Positions 1-7,674 of a DNA stretch of 15,492 bases are shown in pieces (position 1 is the first letter of the stretch; every line of letters starts with the position of its first letter). The stretch comes from CAUZIZ01 sp963579905. GTDB lineage: Bacteria > Acidobacteriota > UBA6911 > RPQK01 > JAJDTT01. Both the position numbers and the translations under genes were made by a program. The stretch covers positions 1 through 15,492 of the forward strand of contig CAUZIZ010000132.1 in assembly GCA_963579905.1 (NCBI GenBank). Direction: 5' to 3'. The notes below the pieces were generated by a model that ran no database searches, had not been told where the DNA came from, and saw only the letters and a list, made by a program, of their open reading frames with translations.

Positions 1-261
1 GATGGGGTGTTGCAGGTAGTCCCAGGGAACACGGGAGGGCGATGGAGAATCCCGGCGGGGAAGTCCGGCAGCTACGACAATCCGATCATCCTGGAAGAGG
101 TCGACGCGATCTCGTTTCGGATCGGGGACCGGATCAATCCGGACTGGTATCCCGGCTCCAGTGAGGTCAATAGAGTCAATCCCCAGACGACCTTTCCGGT
201 CGTATACCCGCAGGCCCTGGGGGTCTTCTGCGTCGGCGTAACGGCCCCAAGCCCTCGATGA
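1..261 (+). pseudogene. N-terminal part of PKD-repeat surface protein (partial, frameshifted)
   Basis: This stretch is open from base 1, so the true start lies outside the window. It encodes about 86 residues (…LEEVDAISFRIGDRINPDWY…) that look like a beta-rich extracellular segment. It ends at TGA 259-261, overlapping the next frame by ATGA, but this is not a normal gene boundary. The next frame is already open from 174 and continues sensibly as NGPKPSMTVRSW. Adding one base near 238-241 joins CVGV to NGPKPS and gives one continuous protein, so the two frames were almost certainly one gene. The lost base is either a real mutation or a sequencing error. I do not recognise a named domain in this part. 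Confidence 0.55.
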
Positions 262-2039
262 CAGTGCGCAGCTGGAAAGTGCTGCCGCGCAACCTGCGTC
301 TGCCGCTGGTGGCGCGCGTGAGCCTGGGCGTCGATGCCACCGACGCCGGAGCGATCTTCACGGACTTCAATTTTGTTTTGACCGAGATCTGGTTCAAGCG
401 CGGTGGCGTGGTGGAGAATCAACCGCCCCAGATCAGTGTCTCGGACAATCAGACCGTGGCTCCGGGCAAGACGGTCTGCCTCAGCGCCACGGTAATCGAT
501 CCCAACCAGGACCCGACCACCGTGACCTGGAGCCAGTTGGCCACCTCGACGACCCCTTCGGTGCGTCTCAATGGCGCCTCCAGTACGCGGGCCTCTTTCG
601 TGGCCCCCAATCAAAAGACAACGCTGCAGTTTCAATGCTGTGCCACGGATCAGAAGTCCTCGCCCGTCTGTGCTCGAACGACGGTCTATGTCCGGGAGGT
701 CGATCAAGAAATTCCTCCCCCCGATGACAACTCCATACCCGAGGTAGTGTGCGATCAAGAGGGCAACCAACCGGCCATCGTGCAAGGCCCCTCGGATCGG
801 ACCGTCGAGGGAGGCGATCGGGTGCGTTTGACCGGCAGTGGATACGATCTGGATCGCTCCACCAGTGGGCAGGGATTTACCGGCGTGGGCTTCTCCCGGA
901 CGGTCCTGGATGGCGGAGGCGTCCTAACGACCTCGCGTCTGACCGTGACCCACGGAGATGGCAGTTCGACGGCCAGTTTTACGGCACCGACCTTTAGCAA
1001 GAATACGACCCTGGTACTACGTTTTTCCGCCTTCGATCCCCTCGGCTGTGGCGCCCACGATCAGGTGCGGATCTTCGTGAGGTCCTCCAATAACAAGCCC
1101 GGAGCCAATGCCGGTCGCGATCAAGAGGTCATGGAAACCGAGCAGGTGACGCTGTACGGAAGCGGCACGGATCCGGACGGAGATCGACTGACCTATCGCT
1201 GGTCCCAACTCTCCGGTCCTTCCGTGGAGTTGTTGCAAGGCGCCGGGGGACAGAATCACTTCGTCGCCCCTCGGGTCCAACAGAGGACCGAGCTGGAGTT
1301 TCGTCTGGTGGTGGACGACGGAAATGGAGGCGAAGACAGCGATGAGGTCCAGATCACGGTAAAGGACAATCGTCCCCCCGAGTTGGATCGACTCCTGCCC
1401 CAGACGGTGGACCCAGGCGAGACGGTGACGTTGGTCGTCTCCGCCCAGGATCCGGAAGGGGATGCGCTCAGCTATGCCTGGAGCCAACGACAGGGTCCTC
1501 GCGTTGCACTGTTGCACAGCGAAGGCCCGCGCGTGTCCTTTACCGCTCCCGAGGACGGACAGGACGCCGAGTTGGTCTTTGAGGTCATCGTCACCGATAC
1601 CTACGAGGGTCAGGACGAGGGCGACGACAAGGTCACGGTCGAAGGCAACGAACCCCCGGTGCTAGAACCGCTGTCGGATCAGGAGGTGGACTCGGGCGAG
1701 ACGGTGAAGCTGCAGGCAACCGCCTACGATCCGGACGGCGATGAGTTGACCTATGCCTGGCAACAGGACTCGGGTCCGAGGGTGCCCCTGAATCCCAGCG
1801 ATCAGTCTGAGCTGAGCTTCAAGGCGCCGACGGTCCAGGACAAGACAGAATTGGTTTTGATGCTCAGCGTCAGTGACGCCCACAGCACGGTCAGCCGCCG
1901 CGCGGTGATCCAGGTCAAGCCGATGCTGCGCAACAGCATCGTGCTGCCCAGCGGAGCCGACACCCAGCACAGCCAGTTCGACGGGATCTACGTCGGAGTG
2001 GCCATCGTCAACCTCAGTCCGGGAGACAACCAGGTCTAG
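258..2039 (+). CDS. PKD-like (Ig-fold) repeat protein, central segment
   Basis: This long frame (593 codons from its first ATG) carries five tandem PKD/K319-type beta-sandwich repeats of about 85-105 residues. Each begins with a Pro-rich linker (ENQPPQIS, NQPAIVQG, NKPGANAG, NRPPELD, NEPPVLE). Each then has a ‘TV.PG.TV.L.A.A.DPDGD.LTY.W.Q..GP’ core and closes with ‘F.AP…L.F…V.D…..V.V’. The last three repeats are the most regular (DPDGDRLTYRW, DPEGDALSYAW, DPDGDELTYAW). Such modules are typical of secreted or cell-surface adhesion proteins. Repeat 1 contains Cys residues (…QFQCCATD…PVCAR…) that could form disulfides outside the cell. The frame ends at TAG 2037-2039, in the middle of a conserved-looking strand (NLSPGDNQV | GRDSDG), and the same frame continues immediately afterwards. 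The ATG at 258 is not the true start, because the protein continues upstream after a frameshift. Domain assignment is confident; the specific ligand is unknown. Confidence 0.8.
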   Translation: MTVRSWKVLPRNLRLPLVARVSLGVDATDAGAIFTDFNFVLTEIWFKRGGVVENQPPQISVSDNQTVAPGKTVCLSATVIDPNQDPTTVTWSQLATSTTPSVRLNGASSTRASFVAPNQKTTLQFQCCATDQKSSPVCARTTVYVREVDQEIPPPDDNSIPEVVCDQEGNQPAIVQGPSDRTVEGGDRVRLTGSGYDLDRSTSGQGFTGVGFSRTVLDGGGVLTTSRLTVTHGDGSSTASFTAPTFSKNTTLVLRFSAFDPLGCGAHDQVRIFVRSSNNKPGANAGRDQEVMETEQVTLYGSGTDPDGDRLTYRWSQLSGPSVELLQGAGGQNHFVAPRVQQRTELEFRLVVDDGNGGEDSDEVQITVKDNRPPELDRLLPQTVDPGETVTLVVSAQDPEGDALSYAWSQRQGPRVALLHSEGPRVSFTAPEDGQDAELVFEVIVTDTYEGQDEGDDKVTVEGNEPPVLEPLSDQEVDSGETVKLQATAYDPDGDELTYAWQQDSGPRVPLNPSDQSELSFKAPTVQDKTELVLMLSVSDAHSTVSRRAVIQVKPMLRNSIVLPSGADTQHSQFDGIYVGVAIVNLSPGDNQV

Positions 2040-3446
2040 GGTCGGGATTCGGACGGCAACGAGCAGCTCAATCAACAGCTGCAGCGGCCGCTGGCCGGGC
2101 AGGGACAGGATGCCTTTCTGACCGACGAGCTAACGGGGGCCAATGGGGAGCTGAGCTCCTTGGTGGCGCAAGGCGATCAGGGACCGATTCAAGGGTTCTC
2201 CATGTTGGGCGACTACGAGGGTAGGCATTTGGACGGTGTCGGCGGGGCCTTGGTGGCCGCCACGACGCTGTTTTTTTATTCAACGACGCCAACGAGCCGG
2301 ATCCGTCTGTGCTGCTGCGCTTGTGCGCGACCGACGGCACGCTGCTGCAAGAGGCTTCCCGTCGCGATTGCGGCCCAGGGTTCGATCGTCGGCACGTTGT
2401 CGAATCTGTTTGGATCCTCAGTGGAGATTGACGAAGGCTATGTCCAGGTCCAGAGTACACTGCCCCTGCGAGGCTTTGATTTCTTGGCCGGATCGTACGA
2501 TTTTTCCTCGATGACGGCCCAGGTCGGAGTCCAGACCCGTCAGTTGGTGGTGCCCCGCTTATTCGTGGACAACCACGGAGGGGATACGGAGATCCGGTTG
2601 CTCAACGTGGGAGACACCGAAGCCCTGGTCCAGATCCAGGCCCGGGACGATCGCTCCTAGCAACTGGGCACCGCACAGGTGACGATTGCGCCCAAGGAGT
2701 TGTTCGTAGGCTCCGCCCGGCAGCTGTTGGGATTGGATCCGACTGGATTGATCGATCAGCAGGCCATCACGGGCCATCTGAAGCTGGCCACGACGGCGGG
2801 CAAGCTGGGACCGTTTCAACGCGCGGCGACCCTGGTCGGGGTCACCTCCTTTATCGGCAACAACGGAAGCTTTCGCTCGACCCTACCGATGATTCAAGCT
2901 GGCCAGAAGGAAACCCTGCTGCTGCAAGTAGCCCAGTCTGCGGCGCTGCGGATGTTCACCGGCATTGCCATTCTCAACTGTCAGGAGCGGGCCGCCGAAG
3001 TGCGGGTCCAGGCTTTCTCGGAGGCCGGAGAGCTGACGGCCGAGCGCACCGTGCTCCTGGAGCCCGGACATCGGTTGGTCGATGTCCGGGACGGCCCCTC
3101 CCTCTTTGGACTCGGCTTTGAGCAGGTCAAGGGCCATCTCAGGATCGTCAGTGAGGACCCGGTCCTGGTTTTTTCCCTGTTCGGGGACTTCGACTACCAA
3201 TTCCTGTCCGCCATAGAAGGTCAGGCCCCCATTCAGTCGCTTCCAGCTGCTTCAAACAGGGGACGGCTGCGGGATTCCTGCTCCATGCCCAGCGGCCCCC
3301 GCTCCGTCCCCTTCAACCTGCGCCCTGAAAACCTGGCTCCCGTTGGGCTGATCGACTCCATCAAGCAGGCACGCGGCCTGACAGTTTTGCTTCTGCCGAT
3401 TCGATCAGTTCCAACAAGCCCGTCCGACGGGTGGCACTCACCGTGA
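2040..3446 (+). pseudogene. C-terminal repeat region of the PKD protein, interrupted
   Basis: Downstream of TAG 2037 the same frame carries on as GRDSDGNEQLNQ. About four beta-sandwich-like repeats can be traced, each starting near VNL/FND/LNV/LNC and ending near ‘GFDFLAG’ or ‘VFSLFGDF’. This style is common at the C-terminus of secreted proteins. Three lesions interrupt it. At the seven-T run 2271-2277 the sense frame shifts, so that NDANEPDPSVLLRLCATDG is read. It shifts back near 2357-2361, giving VAIAAQGSIVG. An in-frame TAG lies at 2658-2660 between QARDDRS and QLGTAQ. One missing T and one extra C would restore the frame. The natural C-terminus is probably near FLSAIEGQAPIQ (about 3235). 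The frame then runs without a stop through the REP-like repeat and over the 3' end of hflX to TGA 3444-3446, so the original stop seems lost. Aligning the repeats puts the first TAG opposite Gln and the second near Glu. Confidence 0.65.
3253..3314 (+). repeat. REP-like palindromic element, copy 1
   Basis: This is an exact 62-bp match to the reverse complement of the last 62 bases of the window (15431-15492). Inside it, GGGGACGG (3259-3266) pairs with CCGTCCCC (3304-3311). GCGGG (3269-3273) pairs with CCCGC (3298-3302). Together they give a long imperfect stem with a loop of about 24 nt. GC-rich ends of the GGGGACGG/CCGTCCCC kind resemble REP/REPIN elements mobilised by RAYT (IS200/IS605-like) transposases; that comparison is from family knowledge and no RAYT gene lies here. 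The element sits between the convergent PKD gene and hflX, a usual place for REP sequences. It could act as a two-way transcription barrier or mRNA stabiliser. Confidence 0.75.
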
Positions 3447-5010
3447 TACCGCCGATGCGGCGTCTTTGGGCGGCGACCTCCCCCGCTGCCAGCAAGTCAG
3501 TCTTGTTCAGCACTTTGAGCACCGGCACATGCCGCACGCCAAGCTCCTCGAGGACCTTCTGAACCGCCTCGATTTTTGCGTCTAGGTCTGCGTCGGCAGA
3601 ATCGATCACGTGCAGCAGCAGATCCACATCGACTAACTCCTCCAGCGTGGCACGAAAGGCGGTCACCAACTCCCGGGGAAGATCCGCGATGAATCCCACT
3701 GTGTCGGTGATGATGACCTCGCCTTCGCGAGGAAAACGGAGACGGCGGCTGGTAGGGTCGAGGGTCATGAATAGCTTGTCGTCCGCATCCACTCTGCTTT
3801 CGGTGAGCGCATTCAGAAGCGTGCTCTTGCCGGCGTTGGTATAGCCCACGATCGAAAGTACGGGGATCCCATCCCGACGCCGTCTTCGACGTCGAACGTC
3901 GCGCTGCCTGGACAGCTTTTCGACGCGCTTCTCCAGCAACCGGATGCGATCGCGAATCCGCCTGCGGCCTACCTCCATTACCGTCTCTCCAGGTCCTCGT
4001 CCGCCGATGCCGCCCGTGAGCCGGGAGAGCCCTTCGTCCTTCTCTGTCAACCGCGGCAGGGAGTAACGGAGCTGAGCCAGCTCTACCTGGAGCTTGCCAT
4101 CTGCACTACGCGCCCTCTGGGCGAAGATGTCGAGGATTAGCTGAGTTCGATCAATCGCCTTCAGGCCGGTGGCATCCTCGAAGGCGCGGGCCTGCGCTGG
4201 TTTCAAATTGATGTCAAAGATCGCGACGCTGGCGTTTCGGCGCATCGCTTCCAGTACCAGTTCCTCCAGCTTGCCCTTTCCCACAACTGTCTTGGGATGG
4301 ACTCTGAAGCGGGGCTGGCGGATGGTTGCTGCAATGAGGACTCCGGCAGATCGTACGAGCTCGACCGTCTCCTCAAAATGACTGTCCTCAGGCCGAATTC
4401 CGACCACCAGTGCCCGCTCGACCCCTTCGGGTCCGGACGCCCGTTCCGCCACCCGTGCAAACTCTTCCTCTAGCGCCTGGATGGTTGCGTTGAAGTTGAG
4501 ATCGAGATCGTGGACCGTGCGCGCGGCAACCTTCAGTAGCGGCTCTTCGGATGACTGTCCCTCCGCGGAGGCAGCTAGCGCAGCCGGGTCTAGGTAGGCC
4601 GCCTCGCAGCGTCCCGGCCCTCCGTCGTCCCCCACCTCCACCATGGCTACCAGGTCAAGGCGAAGTAGGATGAGGTCATTGAGATCGTCGTGGCTAAGAG
4701 GCTCACCCTTCAGGTGGGTATGAACCAGCCGCAGGCCGCGGAATCTTCCGGTGCCCCCTCGCAGGCGACCGATCTCGGGAAGCAGCAAGCCTGAGGCATC
4801 CCCGACTATGACGTTTCGTACGGTGCCATCTCGCCCGATCAACACGCCCACCTGGCGCCGGAGTTCGGCCGAGATGCTGGTCAGATGCCCGGCTAGCTCA
4901 GGGGAAATTACCTGGTGGGGAGGAACGCGCCGTCGGTAGGTCCGTTCCAGAGCTCGGCGTTGAGAAGCTTGGATCCCCTGGAGGTTGCCACTGATCGGGT
5001 GTCTGGAGAT
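3361..5010 (-). CDS. hflX: GTPase HflX (ribosome-associated, long form)
   Basis: HflX is a GTPase that binds the large ribosomal subunit and splits or rescues stalled ribosomes under stress. From the start used here the protein is about 549 residues. The N-terminal part has QVGVLIGRDG, LRLVHTHLKGEPLSHDDL and the HflX-specific VHPKTVVGKGKLEEL. It is followed by the Gly-rich GGIGGRGPGETVMEVGRRRI linker and a helical Arg-rich segment. The G domain has G1 GYTNAGKST (about 389-397), G2 region DPTSRR, G3 DTVGFI (about 436), G4 NKTD (about 502) and G5 SATRRTGL. It ends at TGA 3361-3363. The family N-terminus (SGNLQGIQASQRRALERTYRRRVPPHQVISPEL) is encoded upstream of 4851, so a GTG start at 4851 would cut off conserved sequence. 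Between that N-terminus and the in-frame TAG at 5032 there is no ATG, GTG or TTG. A good ribosome site (GGAAGGAAA) precedes ATC at 5010-5008, which I use as the provisional start. It lies 21 bp behind the TfoX-like gene and is probably co-transcribed with it. Confidence 0.9.
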   Translation of the reverse strand: MSRHPISGNLQGIQASQRRALERTYRRRVPPHQVISPELAGHLTSISAELRRQVGVLIGRDGTVRNVIVGDASGLLLPEIGRLRGGTGRFRGLRLVHTHLKGEPLSHDDLNDLILLRLDLVAMVEVGDDGGPGRCEAAYLDPAALAASAEGQSSEEPLLKVAARTVHDLDLNFNATIQALEEEFARVAERASGPEGVERALVVGIRPEDSHFEETVELVRSAGVLIAATIRQPRFRVHPKTVVGKGKLEELVLEAMRRNASVAIFDINLKPAQARAFEDATGLKAIDRTQLILDIFAQRARSADGKLQVELAQLRYSLPRLTEKDEGLSRLTGGIGGRGPGETVMEVGRRRIRDRIRLLEKRVEKLSRQRDVRRRRRRRDGIPVLSIVGYTNAGKSTLLNALTESRVDADDKLFMTLDPTSRRLRFPREGEVIITDTVGFIADLPRELVTAFRATLEELVDVDLLLHVIDSADADLDAKIEAVQKVLEELGVRHVPVLKVLNKTDLLAAGEVAAQRRRIGGITVSATRRTGLLELIESAEAKLSGRVPA

Positions 5011-5031
5011 GGGTTTCCTTCCGTGATCGGT

Positions 5032-5362
5032 CTATTTTGCGGGGAGGGAAAGGGCATAACGGGCGTCGCGATCAACCCAACCCCGAAGACTCTGGTCCGA
5101 CTCTAAACCCTCGGAAGCGACATAGACAAGCCCCTTCAGCGGCCGACCTATGAAATCCATCTCCCTGGCGCAGGGCTGTCCAAGCGCCTCTTGGTAGGCA
5201 TCTGGCCCCACTCTCACCATCAGCTCGTCCCGGACTACGCCACAGCACATGTGGCCGTTGAGAAGGAAGGTCAGCCCCCCCGAACATGCGGCGCTCGGTG
5301 ACACCGGAGTAGCTCTTGAACGTTTCCCGCAAACGCTCCGCAACAGTTTCGTTGTAGGTCAT
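5032..5362 (-). pseudogene. TfoX N-terminal-domain protein, frameshifted
   Basis: Two overlapping frames together give a complete TfoX/Sxy N-terminal-domain protein of about 109 residues. The first supplies MTYNETVAERLRETF…VTERRMFGG. The second supplies LTFLLNGHMCCGVV…MDFIGRPLKGLVYV…RGWVDRDARYALSLPAK and ends at TAG 5032-5034. They join at the RMFGGLTFLLNG signature, where a run of seven C on the plus strand (5275-5281) should be six. The start ATG (5362-5360) follows AGGCAGGGAG, a fair ribosome site. Free-standing TfoX N-domains are common small bacterial proteins. The name comes from the competence regulator TfoX/Sxy, but most single-domain members have no proven role. The extra base may be a sequencing error, a real mutation or a slippage switch. 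The TAG stop is in the same frame as hflX. Confidence 0.75.
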
Positions 5363-5407
5363 TGCTCCCTGCCTCTGATTTTCGGTCAGCTCCTCTGGGG
5401 TACGAGG

Positions 5408-5413
5408 ATTATA
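5408..5413 (-). promoter_or_regulatory. Candidate -10 box for tfoX-like/hflX
   Basis: The minus strand reads GGGCTATAATCC here, an exact TATAAT sigma-70 -10 hexamer, about 46 nt before the TfoX-like ATG. No good TTGACA match lies 16-18 nt upstream, so an activator or weak -35 contact would be needed. It would drive the TfoX-like gene and hflX together. Confidence 0.45.
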
Positions 5414-5465
5414 GCCCAACGATTGCCTCCTTGAGGGTCATGGATCGTCCGGATCCTGCCGATCC

Positions 5466-6296
5466 TCATGGCCGGAGACCGCTATATAAGAGAGCCGTCA
5501 TTGGTATCTTCACCCTTCCTTCAATCAAATAACTTGCCGCTGCCTTGAGAACCGATGTCTGGATTGCATTGAAGGCATCTGTTGTCTGGGCCCACAGGGT
5601 CGGTCCGGTTTGGGCCGTTCCCTCGCAGAATGCACGGAAAAAGTCCTCAGGTGAGGGCAGATCCCAGGTCAGTGGGAGCGATCTCGTTCTGGAAGTCACG
5701 AATCCCGACTCGATTAAAACCCGGCCAGCCTCTTCTGAGTCACTAAACCGAAAAAAGGGAGGGCCTGGAGGGAGATGAACGTCGAGTGTCCCGTAGGATT
5801 CGATGGCACCGTAGACGACTCCGAAACCCAACGACTGCCGGGGTGTCCCCCATACGGTGAAGCCCAGTCTACCCCCTGGTCTGAGGACTCGATGGGCTTC
5901 GCGGAGGACCGGCTCGGGATCCTCGAAATGCAGCATGCCGAAATTTATGGTGACGGCATCGAAATCGTGATCAGGGAAGGGTAGATCAGAGGCATCGGCC
6001 TGTGCGAATTCCACCCGAGGATGAAGCGTTCTGGCCTGCTCTAGCATGACCCGTGAGAAGTCGACCCCAATCACCTCAAGACCGCGGCTGAACGCAGGAC
6101 CTGCAACAGTCCCGGTGCCGGTGGCCAGGTCGAGTAAACGCTTTCCCGGAAACGCCTTCAGGTCTCCCAGGAGAGCTTCAACGGATTGGTGTGTCAGGGT
6201 CTCCCAGTACTGGTGGTAAGCGCCAACCGCACTTTCCCAGCGGCCATGCTCGAAATCACGAAACGATTCTTCCGATTCCTTGTTGCCAGCTGGCAT
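5466..6296 (-). CDS. Class I SAM-dependent methyltransferase (UbiE/Methyltransf_11 type)
   Basis: This 276-residue protein has the class I methyltransferase fold in its first two thirds. Motif I LLDLATGTGTVAG (about 54-66) binds S-adenosylmethionine. The acidic residue after strand 2 is in EVIGVDFS. The ADASDLPFPDHDFDAVTINF segment holds the adenine-contact Asp and motif II. VLRPGGRLGFTVW is the usual post-motif strand. The last third is a divergent lid that would choose the substrate, which cannot be told from sequence. The start ATG 6296 has only a weak ribosome site (GGTG), but the N-terminal FRDFEHGRWE is typical of this group. It ends at TGA 5466-5468. It lies about 100 bp upstream of the TfoX-like gene, which has its own -10 box, so the two may be separately transcribed. 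No frameshift or internal stop is seen. Confidence 0.88.
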   Translation of the reverse strand: MPAGNKESEESFRDFEHGRWESAVGAYHQYWETLTHQSVEALLGDLKAFPGKRLLDLATGTGTVAGPAFSRGLEVIGVDFSRVMLEQARTLHPRVEFAQADASDLPFPDHDFDAVTINFGMLHFEDPEPVLREAHRVLRPGGRLGFTVWGTPRQSLGFGVVYGAIESYGTLDVHLPPGPPFFRFSDSEEAGRVLIESGFVTSRTRSLPLTWDLPSPEDFFRAFCEGTAQTGPTLWAQTTDAFNAIQTSVLKAAASYLIEGRVKIPMTALLYSGLRP

Positions 6297-6426
6297 GGTT
6301 CACCGGGCGGAACGGCCGCACTGGTAGCGACAAAGTGCCCCGCCAGACGAAACGTCCCTCCGCCTACACCCAGCACTCCGGAGACACGCTGAAAATCGCA
6401 GATAGGAAAGGAGCCGCTAAGTACAC

Positions 6427-7182
6427 TTAGGACGAGTTGGCCGCCCAGGCCGCGAACCCACCACTCAGGCTTCGGGTATTCTCAAAGCCCTGTTGGCGTA
6501 GAAACTGTACCGCCTGCATGCTACGGCTGCCGTGCTCGCAATAGACAACGATCTCTCGCTCACGCGGCCAGGACTTTACGATCTCCTGACCTAAGGCATT
6601 GTTTGCCAACTGAGACCCTTCGATTTTTCCCTTCTCCGCTTCCGAAGCCTCCCGCACGTCCAACAACGCTAAATCGGGGTTGCCAGAGATCTTTTCTCGT
6701 ACTTCTTCAACTGAGACTTCCAGGTCGGCCAGCGGATCGTAGATGTCTGCCGATTCCACGATGGCTTCGCCACAAAACCGATCGTAGACACTGCTGAAGA
6801 TCTTTGCCAGAGCCCCCGCTGTTTGGCCTTCGATCTGGTGGCGCTCGACCATATGGACCAGTTTGCCATCCCGGAAAAGTCCTGCGCAGGGAGAGGACGG
6901 GGGATAGGGGAGGAAGAGCTCCCGTGCACGATTTACAGCCTCTACATCGTTACCGGCGAAGGCTGTCACCAGATGGGCAGGACGGAGTTCGTTCTTCAGG
7001 GACTCGATCACGGCAGGCCGCGCAATGCCGGCGGCGCAGCCACAAACAGAATTCACAAAGATCAGAGTGCTTTGATCCTTGTTGGCTAGAGCACTGTTTA
7101 CATCGTCAGCCGTCCGAACTTCCTCGAACCCGGCCTGGGTCAGCTCATCGCGCATAGGCTGAATGAATGCAGGATCGTACAT
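6427..7182 (-). CDS. BrxA/BrxB bacilliredoxin fused to a rhodanese domain
   Basis: The protein is 251 residues with two domains. Residues 1-140 are a BrxA/BrxB (YphP/DUF1094) bacilliredoxin: it starts MYDPAFIQPMRDEL and carries the CGC active site in VNSVCGCAAGIARPA (Cys47, Cys49). Family members remove bacillithiol from S-bacillithiolated proteins. Residues about 153-251 are a rhodanese domain with LLDVREASE, the active-site loop CEHGSRS (Cys215) and the closing SGGFAAW. Rhodaneses carry sulfane sulfur on that Cys. BrxA/B proteins are normally about 140-150 residues alone, so the fusion suggests coupled persulfide and low-molecular-weight-thiol chemistry (inference). The start at 7182 is chosen over 7215 because AAGGAGGAAATAGTT precedes it and the family begins MYDPAF. 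It ends in TAA. The intergenic space upstream (7183-7379) has a weak candidate -10 (TACAAT, 7274-7269). Confidence 0.88.
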   Translation of the reverse strand: MYDPAFIQPMRDELTQAGFEEVRTADDVNSALANKDQSTLIFVNSVCGCAAGIARPAVIESLKNELRPAHLVTAFAGNDVEAVNRARELFLPYPPSSPCAGLFRDGKLVHMVERHQIEGQTAGALAKIFSSVYDRFCGEAIVESADIYDPLADLEVSVEEVREKISGNPDLALLDVREASEAEKGKIEGSQLANNALGQEIVKSWPREREIVVYCEHGSRSMQAVQFLRQQGFENTRSLSGGFAAWAANSS

Positions 7183-7314
7183 AACTATTTCCTCCTTGCT
7201 TCTCGTTCTCATCAATCCTCAACGACGGACCAGTTTGACCGCGCCGGACATGAAAATCATCTTCCGGAATTGTACCTGGATCGCTCTTCAAGTACCACTC
7301 GGCCTTCGGTCTGC

Positions 7315-7333
7315 GCAGACCCTTAGGGTCCGC
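7315..7333. other. Short hairpin between bacilliredoxin and DUF7661-like gene
   Basis: GCAGACCC (7315-7322) and GGGTCCGC (7326-7333) can form an 8-bp stem with a 3-nt loop, with one mismatch or wobble depending on the strand. No U-run follows on either strand, so it is a poor intrinsic terminator. It lies just after the small gene ending at 7380 and could slow transcription into the bacilliredoxin gene. Confidence 0.3.
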
Positions 7334-7379
7334 CCGGACAGAATGTCTTTATTCGGCCCTGCCCTCCTTCTGAAAAGCA

Positions 7380-7607
7380 TCAGTCCAGGCGTGCTACATT
7401 GGGATGCAACTCCGATGCCCACTCGTGACAAAGATCGGCAACGAACTGCTCGAGTTGGCTCTCCGTGACCGATGCTGGGACGAAAATGTCGGTTGCTAGC
7501 CGCCTCTCTCCTTCGTTGCCTACATAGAACACGGCCTACTTCAGCTATTCGTCCGAGCGCACGACCAGAACCCTTCGCCCAAACACGTCTAGTGTGATTG
7601 ACTTCAT
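7380..7607 (-). pseudogene. Small DUF7661-like protein with two in-frame TAG codons
   Basis: An otherwise open 76-codon frame runs from ATG 7607 (MKSITLDVFGRRVLVVRSDE) to TGA 7380-7382. Its body AVFYVGNEGERRLATDIFVP followed by FVADLCHEWA…HPNVARL matches a conserved family of about 70-residue bacterial proteins, which I recall as DUF7661 (name not certain). Two TAG codons interrupt it: 7547-7545 (codon 21) and 7538-7536 (codon 24). The second is where homologs usually have Trp before A-x-(F/Y)-Y, so TGG to TAG is the simplest change. Conservation on both sides of the stops, without frameshift, means that inactivation is recent, or that the TAGs are read through, or that the bases are wrong. 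No good ribosome site precedes the ATG. The function of the family is unknown. An ordinary ORF caller would miss this gene. Confidence 0.6.
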
Positions 7608-7674
7608 CCCACGACGAGCGAGGTTTCCGATCAGTCGGAAGGTCGAGATCCGACCAGGAGCGTGACTGTCCTTC

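Noticed and set aside
72..785. Open frame of 237 codons on the minus strand
   Set aside because: It is antisense to the PKD-repeat protein; its His/Arg-rich, low-pattern composition is typical of a shadow frame.
1017..1517. Open frame of 166 codons on the minus strand
   Set aside because: It is the mirror of PKD repeats 2-4, with no domain or ribosome site.
6417..6430. Palindrome CTAAGT-AC-ACTTAG over the bacilliredoxin stop
   Set aside because: The stem is short and AT-rich with no T-run after it, so it does not support a terminator or a known operator.
7163..7468. Open frame of 101 codons on the plus strand over the bacilliredoxin upstream region
   Set aside because: It overlaps the bacilliredoxin start and the DUF7661-like frame and resembles no protein family I know.
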